Source: Lachnospiraceae bacterium (GTDB lineage Bacteria; Bacillota_A; Clostridia; Lachnospirales; Lachnospiraceae). Taken from it: a stretch of 5,549 nucleotides of DNA. Made by a program: the position numbers and the translations under genes. Positions 1 to 5,549 of this stretch are shown in pieces. Location: NCBI GenBank assembly GCA_003446335.1, contig DMAZ01000213.1:1-5549 (forward strand), in the 5' to 3' direction. A model generated the notes under the pieces. The model was not told where the DNA came from. It worked only from the letters and a program-made list of their open reading frames with translations, and did no database searches. How positions within the stretch are numbered: position 1 is the stretch's first letter; every line of letters begins with the position of its first letter.

Positions 1-1847
1 TCACGCTCGCAGTCCGCCGCACGTCTCTCTGTCATAGAGCTCTGCCTGGAAACATCTTCAAGAATTTCTTTATAATGCTGTATCTTCTCCGGTGTCATAC
101 GGTCTCTGATGCAATCGTGAATGATACGATGGATCTGCAGATCCGGGTATCTGCGGATAGGAGAAGTAAAATGGCAGTAATACTTTGCTGCAAGACCGAA
201 GTGCCCGTCACAGGTCGGTTCATATCTTGCCTGCTGCATAGCTCTCAGCAGCACGATGGATATCATCGACTCCACTCCCGTCCCCTTAACGGATTCCACG
301 ACCTGCTGCACTTCCTTTGGTGTAATAAACTGTTTCTTCTTCTCGATCTTAACACCCTGCTTTCGGACAAATTCCAGCACTCTCTCGATTTTTTCCGGAT
401 CCGGCTCTCCGTGCACACGATATACAAACGGTATTTCTTTTTTCGAAAACTCTTCGGCAACAGTCTCGTTAGCGGTCAGCATGAAGTCCTCTATCAGCCG
501 TGTGGCATCATTGGCCTTCTCCAGAAGAACATCCGTGGGAACACCGTTTTCATCCAACAATATTTTGGCCTCCGGGAAATCAAAATCTATTGCTCCCCTC
601 ATTTTTCTGCGCTGACGAATCTTAAGGGAAAGATCCAGCATATCGCAGAACATAGAAATATAGTCAGCATACCGTGAGAGAAGTTCCTCGTCAGACATGG
701 TTGTATCGCGATTCGAATCGCCCACATGAATGCCGTTTTTTCCTCCCCGTTCCGGCTCTGAGATCTCACCGGAACGATCTTTTTCCTGATTCGAAGTATC
801 CCTGTATTCCGTCGCCTTGCCGGACAGTTCCAGAATCCTCTGGACATCCGGATAGCTCATACGCTCATCTACACGTATAACACTTTCCACAATACGATAT
901 TTCTCAACGACTGCATCCTGATTCATTTCCATAATGACAGATAACGTCAGCCGGTCCTGACCGGCATTCAGTGAGCAGATACCGTTCGAGAGCCGTTCCG
1001 GCAGCATGGGGATTACACGGTCAGCAAGGTATACGGAAGTTCCCCGCTTTAAGGCCTCCCTGTCCAGAGCCGAATTCTCCTGTACATAATTCGATACGTC
1101 CGCGATATGAACTCCCAGAATATATCCGTTTTCGGTCTTCGTCAGAGAGACTGCATCATCCAGATCTTTGGCATACGGTCCGTCGATCGTAACCATTTTC
1201 CATGACCGGAGATCTTCTCTCCCTGCAAGGTCTCCCTCGATGACATGGTCGGATACTCTTTCCGCCTGTTTTATTGCGCGCTCCGGGAACTCCATCGGAA
1301 TGTCCATTGACCTCGCGATCGTCAGAATATCTGCTCCGACCTCGCCCTCATGCCCGATGATTTCGGTGATTCGTCCGACGGGGTTTTCATATCTGTTCCC
1401 AAAATCCCTGATCTTCACGACGACTTTGTCGCGATCTTCTGCACCGTTCGTGTCCTGTACCGGTACAATAATGATCCTGTCATAATGTGTATCTTCAGGG
1501 AAGACCCATCCTCCCCTCTTTTTGCGCACGTATGTTCCGACGATCTCGGTCTTTCCGCGTTCAAGAACGCGGATCACCTCTCCCTCCGGCCGTGATCCTT
1601 TCTGTGCCTTTGTCAGACGGACTTCCACACGGTCTCTGTGAAAAGCATCGCCGACGGCATTTGCAGGAATAAAAATATCCATACCGTCAGGACCGGCAGG
1701 TTGGTCTTCATCCGGAGTCACAAAACCGAATCCTCTGGAATTACCGCTGAACACACCTGTAAGGTGCTTGTTCTGCGATTTCCCGGAACGGTATGTTTTT
1801 TTTATTTTGAAATTTTTTACCGCTTTTCTTTTATGCTGTTTTTTCAT
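1..1847 (-). CDS. rnr: Ribonuclease R, 3'-to-5' exoribonuclease (partial, C-terminus beyond left edge)
   Basis: Processive 3'-5' exoribonuclease of the RNase II/RNB family that degrades structured RNA in the cytoplasm. The family also works with SmpB-tmRNA in clearing faulty mRNA. I translated the minus strand by hand: 615 codons are open without a stop or frameshift to the window edge. Order: a basic leader (residues 1-30, rich in Lys/Arg), a first cold-shock OB fold (about 30-80, with RGFGFV at 38-43 and DIFIP at 57-61), a second OB fold (about 100-165), then the RNB domain. The RNB metal-binding motif IDGPYAKDLDDA holds Asp222, Asp228, Asp230 and Asp231, spaced as in E. coli RNase R. GAIDFDFPEA (418-427) and TSPIRRYPDL (561-570) are further RNB hallmarks. 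The end of RNB and the S1 domain lie outside. A polar insert occupies about residues 343-387. The ATG at 1847 is the only plausible start, but its Shine-Dalgarno is weak and distant. The gene follows secG on the same strand, behind a terminator. Confidence 0.96.
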   Translation of the reverse strand, partial: MKKQHKRKAVKNFKIKKTYRSGKSQNKHLTGVFSGNSRGFGFVTPDEDQPAGPDGMDIFIPANAVGDAFHRDRVEVRLTKAQKGSRPEGEVIRVLERGKTEIVGTYVRKKRGGWVFPEDTHYDRIIIVPVQDTNGAEDRDKVVVKIRDFGNRYENPVGRITEIIGHEGEVGADILTIARSMDIPMEFPERAIKQAERVSDHVIEGDLAGREDLRSWKMVTIDGPYAKDLDDAVSLTKTENGYILGVHIADVSNYVQENSALDREALKRGTSVYLADRVIPMLPERLSNGICSLNAGQDRLTLSVIMEMNQDAVVEKYRIVESVIRVDERMSYPDVQRILELSGKATEYRDTSNQEKDRSGEISEPERGGKNGIHVGDSNRDTTMSDEELLSRYADYISMFCDMLDLSLKIRQRRKMRGAIDFDFPEAKILLDENGVPTDVLLEKANDATRLIEDFMLTANETVAEEFSKKEIPFVYRVHGEPDPEKIERVLEFVRKQGVKIEKKKQFITPKEVQQVVESVKGTGVESMISIVLLRAMQQARYEPTCDGHFGLAAKYYCHFTSPIRRYPDLQIHRIIHDCIRDRMTPEKIQHYKEILEDVSRQSSMTERRAADCER

Positions 1848-1860
1848 TCTGAATAAATCG

Positions 1861-1867
1861 CCTTTCT
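1861..1867 (-). promoter_or_regulatory. Weak, distant Shine-Dalgarno of rnr
   Basis: On the minus strand AGAAAGG lies 13 nt before the rnr ATG. This is further away and poorer than the sites of gpmA, secG and gpmI in the same window. No other in-frame start lies close upstream, and the first OB fold begins near residue 30, so the start is kept and weak initiation is inferred. Confidence 0.45.
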
Positions 1868-1873
1868 GCTCAG

Positions 1874-1889
1874 CGGATAGTATTATCCG
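1874..1889 (-). repeat. Short inverted repeat upstream of rnr
   Basis: CGGATA-GTAT-TATCCG, a perfect 6-bp inverted repeat with a 4-nt spacer, lies 26 bp before the rnr start and just past the secG terminator. No T-run follows it on the minus strand, so it is not a terminator. It could be a leader stem-loop or a protein site. The minus strand here also reads GATAAT, a possible -10 element, but I found no convincing -35 at proper distance. Confidence 0.4.
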
Positions 1890-1898
1890 GTTTTCGTG

Positions 1899-1932
1899 TA
1901 AAAAGAAAGACCTCTGCCTGATGCAAAGGTCT
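1899..1932 (-). terminator. Rho-independent terminator after secG
   Basis: On the minus strand AGACCTTTGC and GCAGAGGTCT form a 10-bp stem (one G-U pair) around a 5-nt loop, followed directly by TTCTTTTTA. It starts 27 bp past the secG stop and lies 51 bp before the rnr ATG, so it should end most secG transcripts and either limit rnr expression by read-through or force rnr to use its own promoter. Confidence 0.88.
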
Positions 1933-1959
1933 CTCATGATCTCAATGGTTTTTCGTCAA

Positions 1960-2202
1960 TCAGCCAAGGAATGACATGGATAAAACGACGGAAAGTACGA
2001 AGAAAAGAACCGCCATAATTTTCGTAGCTTTCTCCAGTCCGCCTTCCATGGAACGTCCTCTGTTCTGTCCCCAGTAAGTATCTGCAGCACCGGCAATAGC
2101 ACCGAGGCCTGCGTCTTTACCTTCCTGCATAAGAACAACAACAGTAAGACCGATGCAGTCAATGACATAAATGATTGTAAGCACAATCTTTAAGATATCC
2201 AT
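1960..2202 (-). CDS. secG: Protein translocase subunit SecG
   Basis: Small membrane subunit of the SecYEG protein-export channel; it helps SecA-driven translocation across the cytoplasmic membrane. The 80-residue product has the family architecture: a first membrane helix (about residues 3-25), the conserved loop starting QEGKDAGLGA (26-35) with AGAADTYWG (38-45 region) and the segment NRGRSMEGGLEK (47-58), and a second helix (about 61-79). The length is typical for SecG. The start at 2202 is supported by AGAGGTG four nucleotides upstream (2207-2213). A longer-looking frame over the same DNA in the +1 register is a shadow with no family features. It lies 87 bp behind gpmA on the same strand, has its own promoter candidate, and is followed by a strong terminator. 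Confidence 0.94.
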   Translation of the reverse strand: MDILKIVLTIIYVIDCIGLTVVVLMQEGKDAGLGAIAGAADTYWGQNRGRSMEGGLEKATKIMAVLFFVLSVVLSMSFLG

Positions 2203-2232
2203 ACTTCACCTCTTCAAAACAAGCTAAAAGGT

Positions 2233-2261
2233 ATAATAACATACAGGTATCCAAAGTGCAA
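2233..2261 (-). promoter_or_regulatory. Candidate sigma-A promoter of secG
   Basis: On the minus strand, TTGCAC (2261-2256) is followed after 17 bp by TATTAT (2238-2233), a one-mismatch -10. The likely transcript start near 2226 gives a leader of about 25 nt. I saw no hairpin terminator after gpmA, so secG may also receive read-through from gpmA. Confidence 0.6.
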
Positions 2262-2289
2262 TAATTAAAAATAAAAATATTCTCGCATC

Positions 2290-3033
2290 CTATTTTTTAC
2301 CTTGATTGGCGACAGCCTCCATTTTGGCTTTCAGCGCCTCCTGATCTCCCAGATAATAGGATCTGATGACGTTATAATTATCGTCAAATTCATAGACGAG
2401 CGGTACAGCTGTAGGAATATTGACATTCAGGATCTCCTCCGGAGTCAGATGATCGAAATACTTGACAAGTGCCCTGAGGGAATTGCCGTGCGCCGCTATG
2501 ATGACACGCTTACCGGCATCCATATCTTTCCTGATCACCTCGTTAAAATACGGAACAACTCTTTCAATCGTTGTCTCAAGACTTTCACAGGAAGGAATGA
2601 GTGAGGGATCAACATCTCTGTACATGGCTGCCTTCTTTGCCGATCTCTCATCATCGTCATCCAGGGCAGGCGGCTTCACGTCAAAGGACCTTCTCCAGAT
2701 TTTTACCTGTTCTTCACCGTATTTCTGTGCCGTCTCGGACTTTTTAAGCCCCTGAAGTGCCCCATAATGACGCTCATTCAACTTCCAGCTCTTTATGACC
2801 GGCAGCCATTCGCGGTCCATCTCTTTCAAAACATTGTTAAGTGTATGAATGGCTCTTTTCAGGTAAGAAGTATAGCAGACATCAAAGTCATATCCTTCCT
2901 GAAGAAGAATCTGTCCTGCCAAAAGAGCCTCCTCGTTTCCTTTTTCGCTTAGATCAACATCTGTCCATCCGGTAAAAAGATTTAATTTATTCCATTCGCT
3001 CTCTCCGTGTCTGATCATGACAAGTTTCTTCAT
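2290..3033 (-). CDS. gpmA: 2,3-bisphosphoglycerate-dependent phosphoglycerate mutase
   Basis: Interconverts 3-phosphoglycerate and 2-phosphoglycerate in glycolysis and gluconeogenesis through a phosphohistidine intermediate, primed by 2,3-bisphosphoglycerate; cytoplasmic, histidine phosphatase superfamily. The 247-residue product matches the usual family length. Visible are the RHGESEWN motif with nucleophile His9, [13 protein letters not shown] (20-32), Arg60 in YLKRA, the [11 protein letters not shown] motif with acid/base Glu87, and the second histidine His182 in [12 protein letters not shown]. These are one position below the E. coli numbering. A frame open to 3066 would add 11 unconserved residues; the start at 3033 is chosen because GGAGGA lies 5 nt upstream and because the family begins MKKLVxxRHGE. 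Glycine codons are 8 of 12 GGA/GGG, unlike gpmI, which suggests lower expression. It diverges from gpmI, an unrelated enzyme for the same reaction. Confidence 0.97.
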   Translation of the reverse strand: MKKLVMIRHGESEWNKLNLFTGWTDVDLSEKGNEEALLAGQILLQEGYDFDVCYTSYLKRAIHTLNNVLKEMDREWLPVIKSWKLNERHYGALQGLKKSETAQKYGEEQVKIWRRSFDVKPPALDDDDERSAKKAAMYRDVDPSLIPSCESLETTIERVVPYFNEVIRKDMDAGKRVIIAAHGNSLRALVKYFDHLTPEEILNVNIPTAVPLVYEFDDNYNVIRSYYLGDQEALKAKMEAVANQGKK

Positions 3034-3038
3034 AATTG

Positions 3039-3044
3039 TCCTCC
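3039..3044 (-). promoter_or_regulatory. Shine-Dalgarno of gpmA (decides the start)
   Basis: GGAGGA on the minus strand lies 5 nt before the ATG at 3033. The alternative ATG at 3066 sits in the loop of the leader hairpin and would add an 11-residue tail not expected in the family. Confidence 0.88.
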
Positions 3045-3052
3045 GCTTTGAT

Positions 3053-3077
3053 ACAGACCCATACAATCTCGGTCTGT
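3053..3077 (-). promoter_or_regulatory. Hairpin in the gpmA mRNA leader
   Basis: ACAGACC and GGTCTGT form a perfect 7-bp stem with an 11-nt loop. It lies 8 nt upstream of the gpmA Shine-Dalgarno and has no U-tract, so it is not a terminator. It may affect mRNA stability or ribosome access. Confidence 0.5.
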
Positions 3078-3128
3078 TATAAAACCATCAGTTACATATA
3101 TTTCCGCAACGATAAAGCCTAAATATTT

Positions 3129-3146
3129 GGTTAGTTATATTTAACC
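3129..3146. repeat. Inverted repeat near the gpmA transcript start
   Basis: GGTTA-(8 nt)-TAACC, a perfect 5-bp inverted repeat. It lies about 7 bp past the gpmA -10, so it would cover the start of the transcript: either an operator half-pair or a 5'-end stem. Five base pairs could arise by chance. Confidence 0.35.
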
Positions 3147-3152
3147 CCCTTT

Positions 3153-3181
3153 ATTATATCGCTGTGGGTTTGCATATGCAA
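3153..3181 (-). promoter_or_regulatory. Candidate sigma-A promoter of gpmA
   Basis: On the minus strand TTGCAT (3181-3176) and a consensus TATAAT (3158-3153) are separated by 17 bp. A start near 3146 gives a leader of about 112 nt. The -35 lies inside the palindrome at 3168-3183. Confidence 0.72.
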
Positions 3182-3183
3182 AC
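3168..3183. promoter_or_regulatory. 16-bp perfect palindrome, candidate operator over the gpmA -35
   Basis: GTTTGCATATGCAAAC is identical on both strands with no spacer. It covers the -35 of the gpmA promoter and part of its spacer, the usual place for a repressor, though an activator-type role cannot be excluded. The regulator is not encoded in this window. The centre is AT, unlike the CG centre of typical LacI/CcpA operators. Confidence 0.6.
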
Positions 3184-3261
3184 TTTGTTTTCGAGATCTT
3201 TCCTATATGTCATTTTTCCCAAAAACAAGCCCCTTTTAACGGATTTTTCTGTCTAAGTTTC

Positions 3262-3288
3262 TTTACTTTAAATGAACGGTGAAGTAAA
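3262..3288. repeat. 7-bp inverted repeat enclosing the gpmI promoter
   Basis: TTTACTT (3262-3268) and AAGTAAA (3282-3288) are perfect inverted copies with a 13-bp spacer; their centres are 20 bp apart, close to two helical turns. They coincide with the -35 and most of the -10, so a dimeric protein bound here would block polymerase. The overlap with promoter elements could also be chance. Confidence 0.45.
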
Positions 3289-3290
3289 AT
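3262..3290 (+). promoter_or_regulatory. Candidate sigma-A promoter of gpmI
   Basis: TTTACT (3262-3267) and TAAAAT (3285-3290) are separated by 17 bp; the -10 is one base from consensus and the -35 matches at four of six positions. The start near 3297 gives a leader of about 88 nt. Confidence 0.6.
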
Positions 3291-3325
3291 ATGAATAGTA
3301 CCGAATCCACAATTAAGGTTGTAAA

Positions 3326-3362
3326 CAGGCTCCGCAAATACAACGGATGCGGAATATGCCTG
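3326..3362 (+). promoter_or_regulatory. Hairpin in the gpmI mRNA leader
   Basis: Two 5-bp helices stack: CAGGC with GCCTG outside and CCGCA with TGCGG inside, separated by an uneven internal loop (1 nt against 5 nt), with an 11-nt apical loop. It ends 11 nt before the AAGGAG Shine-Dalgarno and has no U-tract. I recognise no riboswitch class. Confidence 0.45.
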
Positions 3363-3373
3363 CATAAGAAGAA

Positions 3374-3379
3374 AAGGAG
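3374..3379 (+). promoter_or_regulatory. Shine-Dalgarno of gpmI
   Basis: AAGGAG lies 5 nt before the ATG at 3385, confirming that start. Confidence 0.9.
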
Positions 3380-3384
3380 AAACT

Positions 3385-4932
3385 ATGAGCGACAAAAGAC
3401 CAACAGTATTAATGATCCTCGATGGTTACGGACTCAGCGACACAGTTGAGCATAATGCCGTAGCGCTGGCAAATACTCCGGTTATGGATGAACTGGAAGC
3501 GACCTGTCCTTTCCAGAAAGGTTACGCGGCAGGTATGGCGGTAGGTCTTCCGGATGGCCAGATGGGAAATTCCGAAGTCGGACACATGAATATGGGCGCC
3601 GGCCGTATTATCTATCAGGAGCTCACACGCATTTCCAAAGCTATCGAGGATGGCGATTTCTTCAAAAATGAGGAGCTTATTGCAGCTGTTCAGAATGCTC
3701 TGGACAACAACTCCTCCCTTCATCTGATGGGACTTCTTTCCGACGGTGGTGTTCACAGCCACAATACACATCTCTATGGACTCCTTCAGCTCGCTAAGAA
3801 GATGGGCCTTGAAAAAGTTTACGTACATTGCTTCATGGATGGCCGCGACACTCCGCCCGAATCCGGCAAAGGCTTTATCGAAGCTCTCGAAGCCAATATG
3901 AAAATGATCGGTGTCGGCTCCATCGCTACAGTTTCCGGCCGTTACTATGCAATGGACCGCGACAACAACTGGGACCGTGTAAAGCTCGCTTATGACGCAA
4001 TGACCAAGGGCGAAGGCGTTGAGGCAGCAAGTGCAGTCGAAGGTATGGCAGCATCCTACGCAGACGGCAAGCCGGATGAATTCGTTCTTCCGTTCGTTGT
4101 ACAGAAAGACGGTGCTCCGACTGCTACGATCAAAGACGGTGATTCCGTGATCTTCTTTAATTTCCGTCCTGACCGTGCCCGTGAAATGACACGTGCATTC
4201 TGCATCGATGATTTCAACGGCTTCGACAGAGGCGCAAGACTTCATACCAAGTTCGTTGTTTTCACAGATTATGATGCAACGATCCCGAACAAAGAAGTTG
4301 CCTTCAAGAAACAGGTCATCACCAACTGCTTCGGCGAGTACCTCTCCAAGCTCGGCATGAAGCAGCTCCGCACAGCTGAGACAGAAAAGTACGCTCACGT
4401 AACATTCTTCTTCAACGGTGGTGTTGAGGAGCCGTTCCCGGGCGAAGACAGAGTTCTTATTCCGTCCCCGAAGGTTGCCACATATGATCTTAAGCCTGAA
4501 ATGAGCGCATTCGAAGTATGTGATGCTCTCTGCGGTGCGATCAGAAGCGGAAAGTACGATTCGATCGTCGTTAACTTTGCAAATGGCGACATGGTCGGTC
4601 ATACCGGTGTTGAAGCCGCTGCTATCAAGGCTGTTGAGGCTGTCGATAAGGTCGTCGGCAAAGTAGTGGAAGCTCTGAAAGAAGTCAACGGACAGATGTT
4701 CATCTGCGCTGACCACGGCAACTGCGACAAGATGGTCGATGAAAAGACCGGCAAGCCGTTCACCGCTCATACGACCAATCCTGTTCCGTTCATCCTTGTC
4801 AATGCGGATCCGAAGTGGGATCTTGCTGAAGGCGGACGTCTCTGCGATATCATCCCGACTCTGCTCGCTCTGATGGGACTGGAGCAGCCGGCTGAGATGA
4901 CAGGCAGATGCCTCCTCGTCGAGAAGAAATAA
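3385..4932 (+). CDS. gpmI: 2,3-bisphosphoglycerate-independent phosphoglycerate mutase
   Basis: Interconverts 3- and 2-phosphoglycerate through a phosphoserine intermediate using two bound metal ions, typically manganese; cytoplasmic, alkaline phosphatase superfamily, unrelated to GpmA. The 515-residue length is standard. Visible are metal ligand Asp13 in ILDGYG, the phosphorylated Ser63 in GNSEVGH, substrate-binding His124 in GGVHSH, the DGRDTPP motif (152-158), GRYYAMDRD with Arg186 and Arg192, FNFRPDRAR with Arg261 and Arg264, Lys335 in ETEKYAHVT, and the phosphatase-domain ligands Asp402 and His406 (NGDMVGHTG), Asp443 and His444 (ADHGN) and His462 (TAHTTNP). No key residue is missing. Of 48 glycine codons, 39 are GGC/GGT and none GGG, consistent with high expression. 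It diverges from gpmA and converges with tpiA, sharing a terminator; in related Gram-positive genomes tpiA and gpmI commonly run in the same direction. Confidence 0.98.
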   Translation: MSDKRPTVLMILDGYGLSDTVEHNAVALANTPVMDELEATCPFQKGYAAGMAVGLPDGQMGNSEVGHMNMGAGRIIYQELTRISKAIEDGDFFKNEELIAAVQNALDNNSSLHLMGLLSDGGVHSHNTHLYGLLQLAKKMGLEKVYVHCFMDGRDTPPESGKGFIEALEANMKMIGVGSIATVSGRYYAMDRDNNWDRVKLAYDAMTKGEGVEAASAVEGMAASYADGKPDEFVLPFVVQKDGAPTATIKDGDSVIFFNFRPDRAREMTRAFCIDDFNGFDRGARLHTKFVVFTDYDATIPNKEVAFKKQVITNCFGEYLSKLGMKQLRTAETEKYAHVTFFFNGGVEEPFPGEDRVLIPSPKVATYDLKPEMSAFEVCDALCGAIRSGKYDSIVVNFANGDMVGHTGVEAAAIKAVEAVDKVVGKVVEALKEVNGQMFICADHGNCDKMVDEKTGKPFTAHTTNPVPFILVNADPKWDLAEGGRLCDIIPTLLALMGLEQPAEMTGRCLLVEKK

Positions 4933-4972
4933 GGCGCTTTCGATTTACGATCTTGAATAATTCATAAGTAAG

Positions 4973-5021
4973 AAAAAAGAACTCCGGAAATCTTTTGAAA
5001 AAGATTCCGGAGTTCTTTTTT
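4973..5021. terminator. Bidirectional Rho-independent terminator between gpmI and tpiA
   Basis: GAACTCCGGA pairs with TCCGGAGTTC, continuing past one bulged A into ATCTTT/AAAGAT around a 4-nt loop. Six A precede and six T follow the hairpin, so a U-tract is made on either strand. It lies 40 bp after the gpmI stop and 52 bp after the tpiA stop and should serve both. Confidence 0.95.
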
Positions 5022-5073
5022 AAACTCAGTTGCAGTAAATTTTATCGCGCATACAAAAATGTGAAATACTTAA

Positions 5074-5549
5074 TTACTTATTGTAGTGGATAATGTCAGA
5101 GAAGCTCGGCTTAAGGGAAGCGCCGCCAACAAGACCTCCGTCGATGTTCGGCTTAGCGAACAGTTCAGCAGCGTTGCCGCCGTTTACAGAACCGCCATAA
5201 AGGATGCGGACTTCATCAGCAACCTCAGCACCATAAAGCTCAACAAGAAGTGCACGGATCCATCCGCAGACTTCCTCTGCCTGATCGGATGTAGCTGTAA
5301 CGCCGGTTCCGATAGCCCAGATCGGCTCATAAGCGATAACGACCTTCTTAACAGCGTCTGCATCTACGCCGAGAAGACCGATCTTGACCTGCTGACGAAT
5401 CCAATCCTTAGTAACGCCCTGCTCTCTCTGTGTAAGAGACTCGCCGCAGCACATAAGCGGAGTAATGCCATGCTCAAGGGCTTTGAGGACTTTCTTGTTA
5501 ACGATTTCATCTGTCTCAGCGAAATATTCACGTCTCTCGGAATGTCCGA
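5074..5549 (-). CDS. tpiA: Triosephosphate isomerase (partial, N-terminus beyond right edge)
   Basis: Interconverts dihydroxyacetone phosphate and glyceraldehyde 3-phosphate in glycolysis; a cytoplasmic TIM barrel, usually a dimer. The visible 157 codons of roughly 250 form the C-terminal part. The fragment begins in the GHSERREYF motif with the catalytic histidine; then come CCGES, the catalytic glutamate in [11 protein letters not shown] (codon 5328-5326) followed by the mobile loop 6, the phosphate-binding [10 protein letters not shown], and [10 protein letters not shown] near the end. The frame is open to the window edge; an internal Met at 5454 lies past the catalytic histidine and is not the start. 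The stop is TAA at 5076-5074. It converges on gpmI with a shared terminator. Glycine codons are mostly GGC/GGT, as in gpmI, consistent with strong expression. Confidence 0.97.
   Translation of the reverse strand, partial: GHSERREYFAETDEIVNKKVLKALEHGITPLMCCGESLTQREQGVTKDWIRQQVKIGLLGVDADAVKKVVIAYEPIWAIGTGVTATSDQAEEVCGWIRALLVELYGAEVADEVRILYGGSVNGGNAAELFAKPNIDGGLVGGASLKPSFSDIIHYNK

Larger units (their letters stand above)
3034..3384. other. Divergent gpmA-gpmI control region
   Basis: This 351-bp stretch has no gene I can support. It holds, from left: the gpmA Shine-Dalgarno, a gpmA leader hairpin (3053-3077), an inverted repeat at the probable gpmA transcript start (3129-3146), the gpmA promoter with a 16-bp palindrome over its -35 (3153-3183), about 75 bp of A+T-rich DNA without clear signals (3187-3261), the gpmI promoter enclosed by a 7-bp inverted repeat (3262-3290), a gpmI leader hairpin (3326-3362) and the gpmI Shine-Dalgarno. 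The size and number of symmetric elements suggest both mutase genes are regulated. Confidence 0.75.

Noticed and set aside
1..1847. Possible frameshift or broken RNase R, suggested by only short complete frames in this region
   Set aside because: Manual translation is open from the ATG at 1847 to the edge, with conserved motifs in one frame; it appears fragmented only because its stop lies outside the window.
75..1856. Several plus-strand open frames and short minus-strand frames across the rnr region
   Set aside because: All are shadows of rnr, whose 615 codons read through without interruption on the minus strand.
3034..3066. Longer gpmA start at 3066
   Set aside because: The 11 extra residues are not expected in the family, and the strong Shine-Dalgarno fits the ATG at 3033.
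3210..3395. A 61-codon minus-strand frame in the gpmA-gpmI gap, with a hydrophobic start resembling a signal peptide
   Set aside because: It begins inside gpmI, runs through the gpmI leader and promoter, and has no convincing ribosome site or family features.
3409..4770. A 453-codon open frame antisense to gpmI
   Set aside because: It lies wholly inside gpmI on the other strand, where gpmI's biased codons avoid stops in that frame. The product is Cys/His-rich without a recognisable domain and I saw no ribosome site or promoter for it.
4933..4943. GGCGCTTTCG after gpmI as a catabolite-repression (cre) site
   Set aside because: Only one half resembles the cre consensus and it lies downstream of the gene, close to the terminator.
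1..5549. Mobile elements, CRISPR arrays, tRNA or rRNA genes, toxin-antitoxin or defence genes
   Set aside because: I looked on both strands and saw no direct repeats, transposase or tRNA-like structures; all coding sequence is housekeeping.

Overview
The window is an ordinary chromosomal housekeeping segment, most likely from a Gram-positive anaerobe of the class Clostridia (Bacillota), possibly Lachnospiraceae. I infer this from the SecG type, strong AGGAGG-like ribosome binding sites, A+T-rich intergenic DNA with U-tract terminators, and the grouping of glycolytic genes with secG and rnr. The exact genus cannot be fixed from the sequence alone.

Layout, left to right. (1) Positions 1-1847, minus strand: the first 615 codons of ribonuclease R (rnr), cut by the left edge. 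(2) 1848-1959: a Rho-independent terminator for secG and a short stem-loop before rnr. (3) 1960-2202, minus: secG, with its own promoter in the gap behind gpmA. (4) 2290-3033, minus: gpmA, a 2,3-bisphosphoglycerate-dependent phosphoglycerate mutase. (5) 3034-3384: a 351-bp divergent control region with one promoter for each flanking gene, each overlapped by an inverted repeat, and each mRNA leader carrying a hairpin just before the Shine-Dalgarno. (6) 3385-4932, plus: gpmI, the unrelated cofactor-independent phosphoglycerate mutase. (7) 4973-5021: a long, symmetric, bidirectional terminator. (8) 5074-5549, minus: the C-terminal 157 codons of triosephosphate isomerase (tpiA), cut by the right edge.

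tpiA, gpmI and gpmA serve lower glycolysis/gluconeogenesis. secG (protein export) and rnr (RNA decay) are frequent neighbours of this glycolytic cluster in Gram-positive bacteria. The notable point is that two non-homologous enzymes for the same step (3-phosphoglycerate to 2-phosphoglycerate) sit back to back and share one regulatory region. Glycine codon choice suggests gpmI is the highly expressed enzyme and gpmA a less expressed or conditional one.

I found no mobile element, CRISPR array, RNA gene or defence-type system. The items most worth a second look are the paired mutases and the inverted repeats between them.
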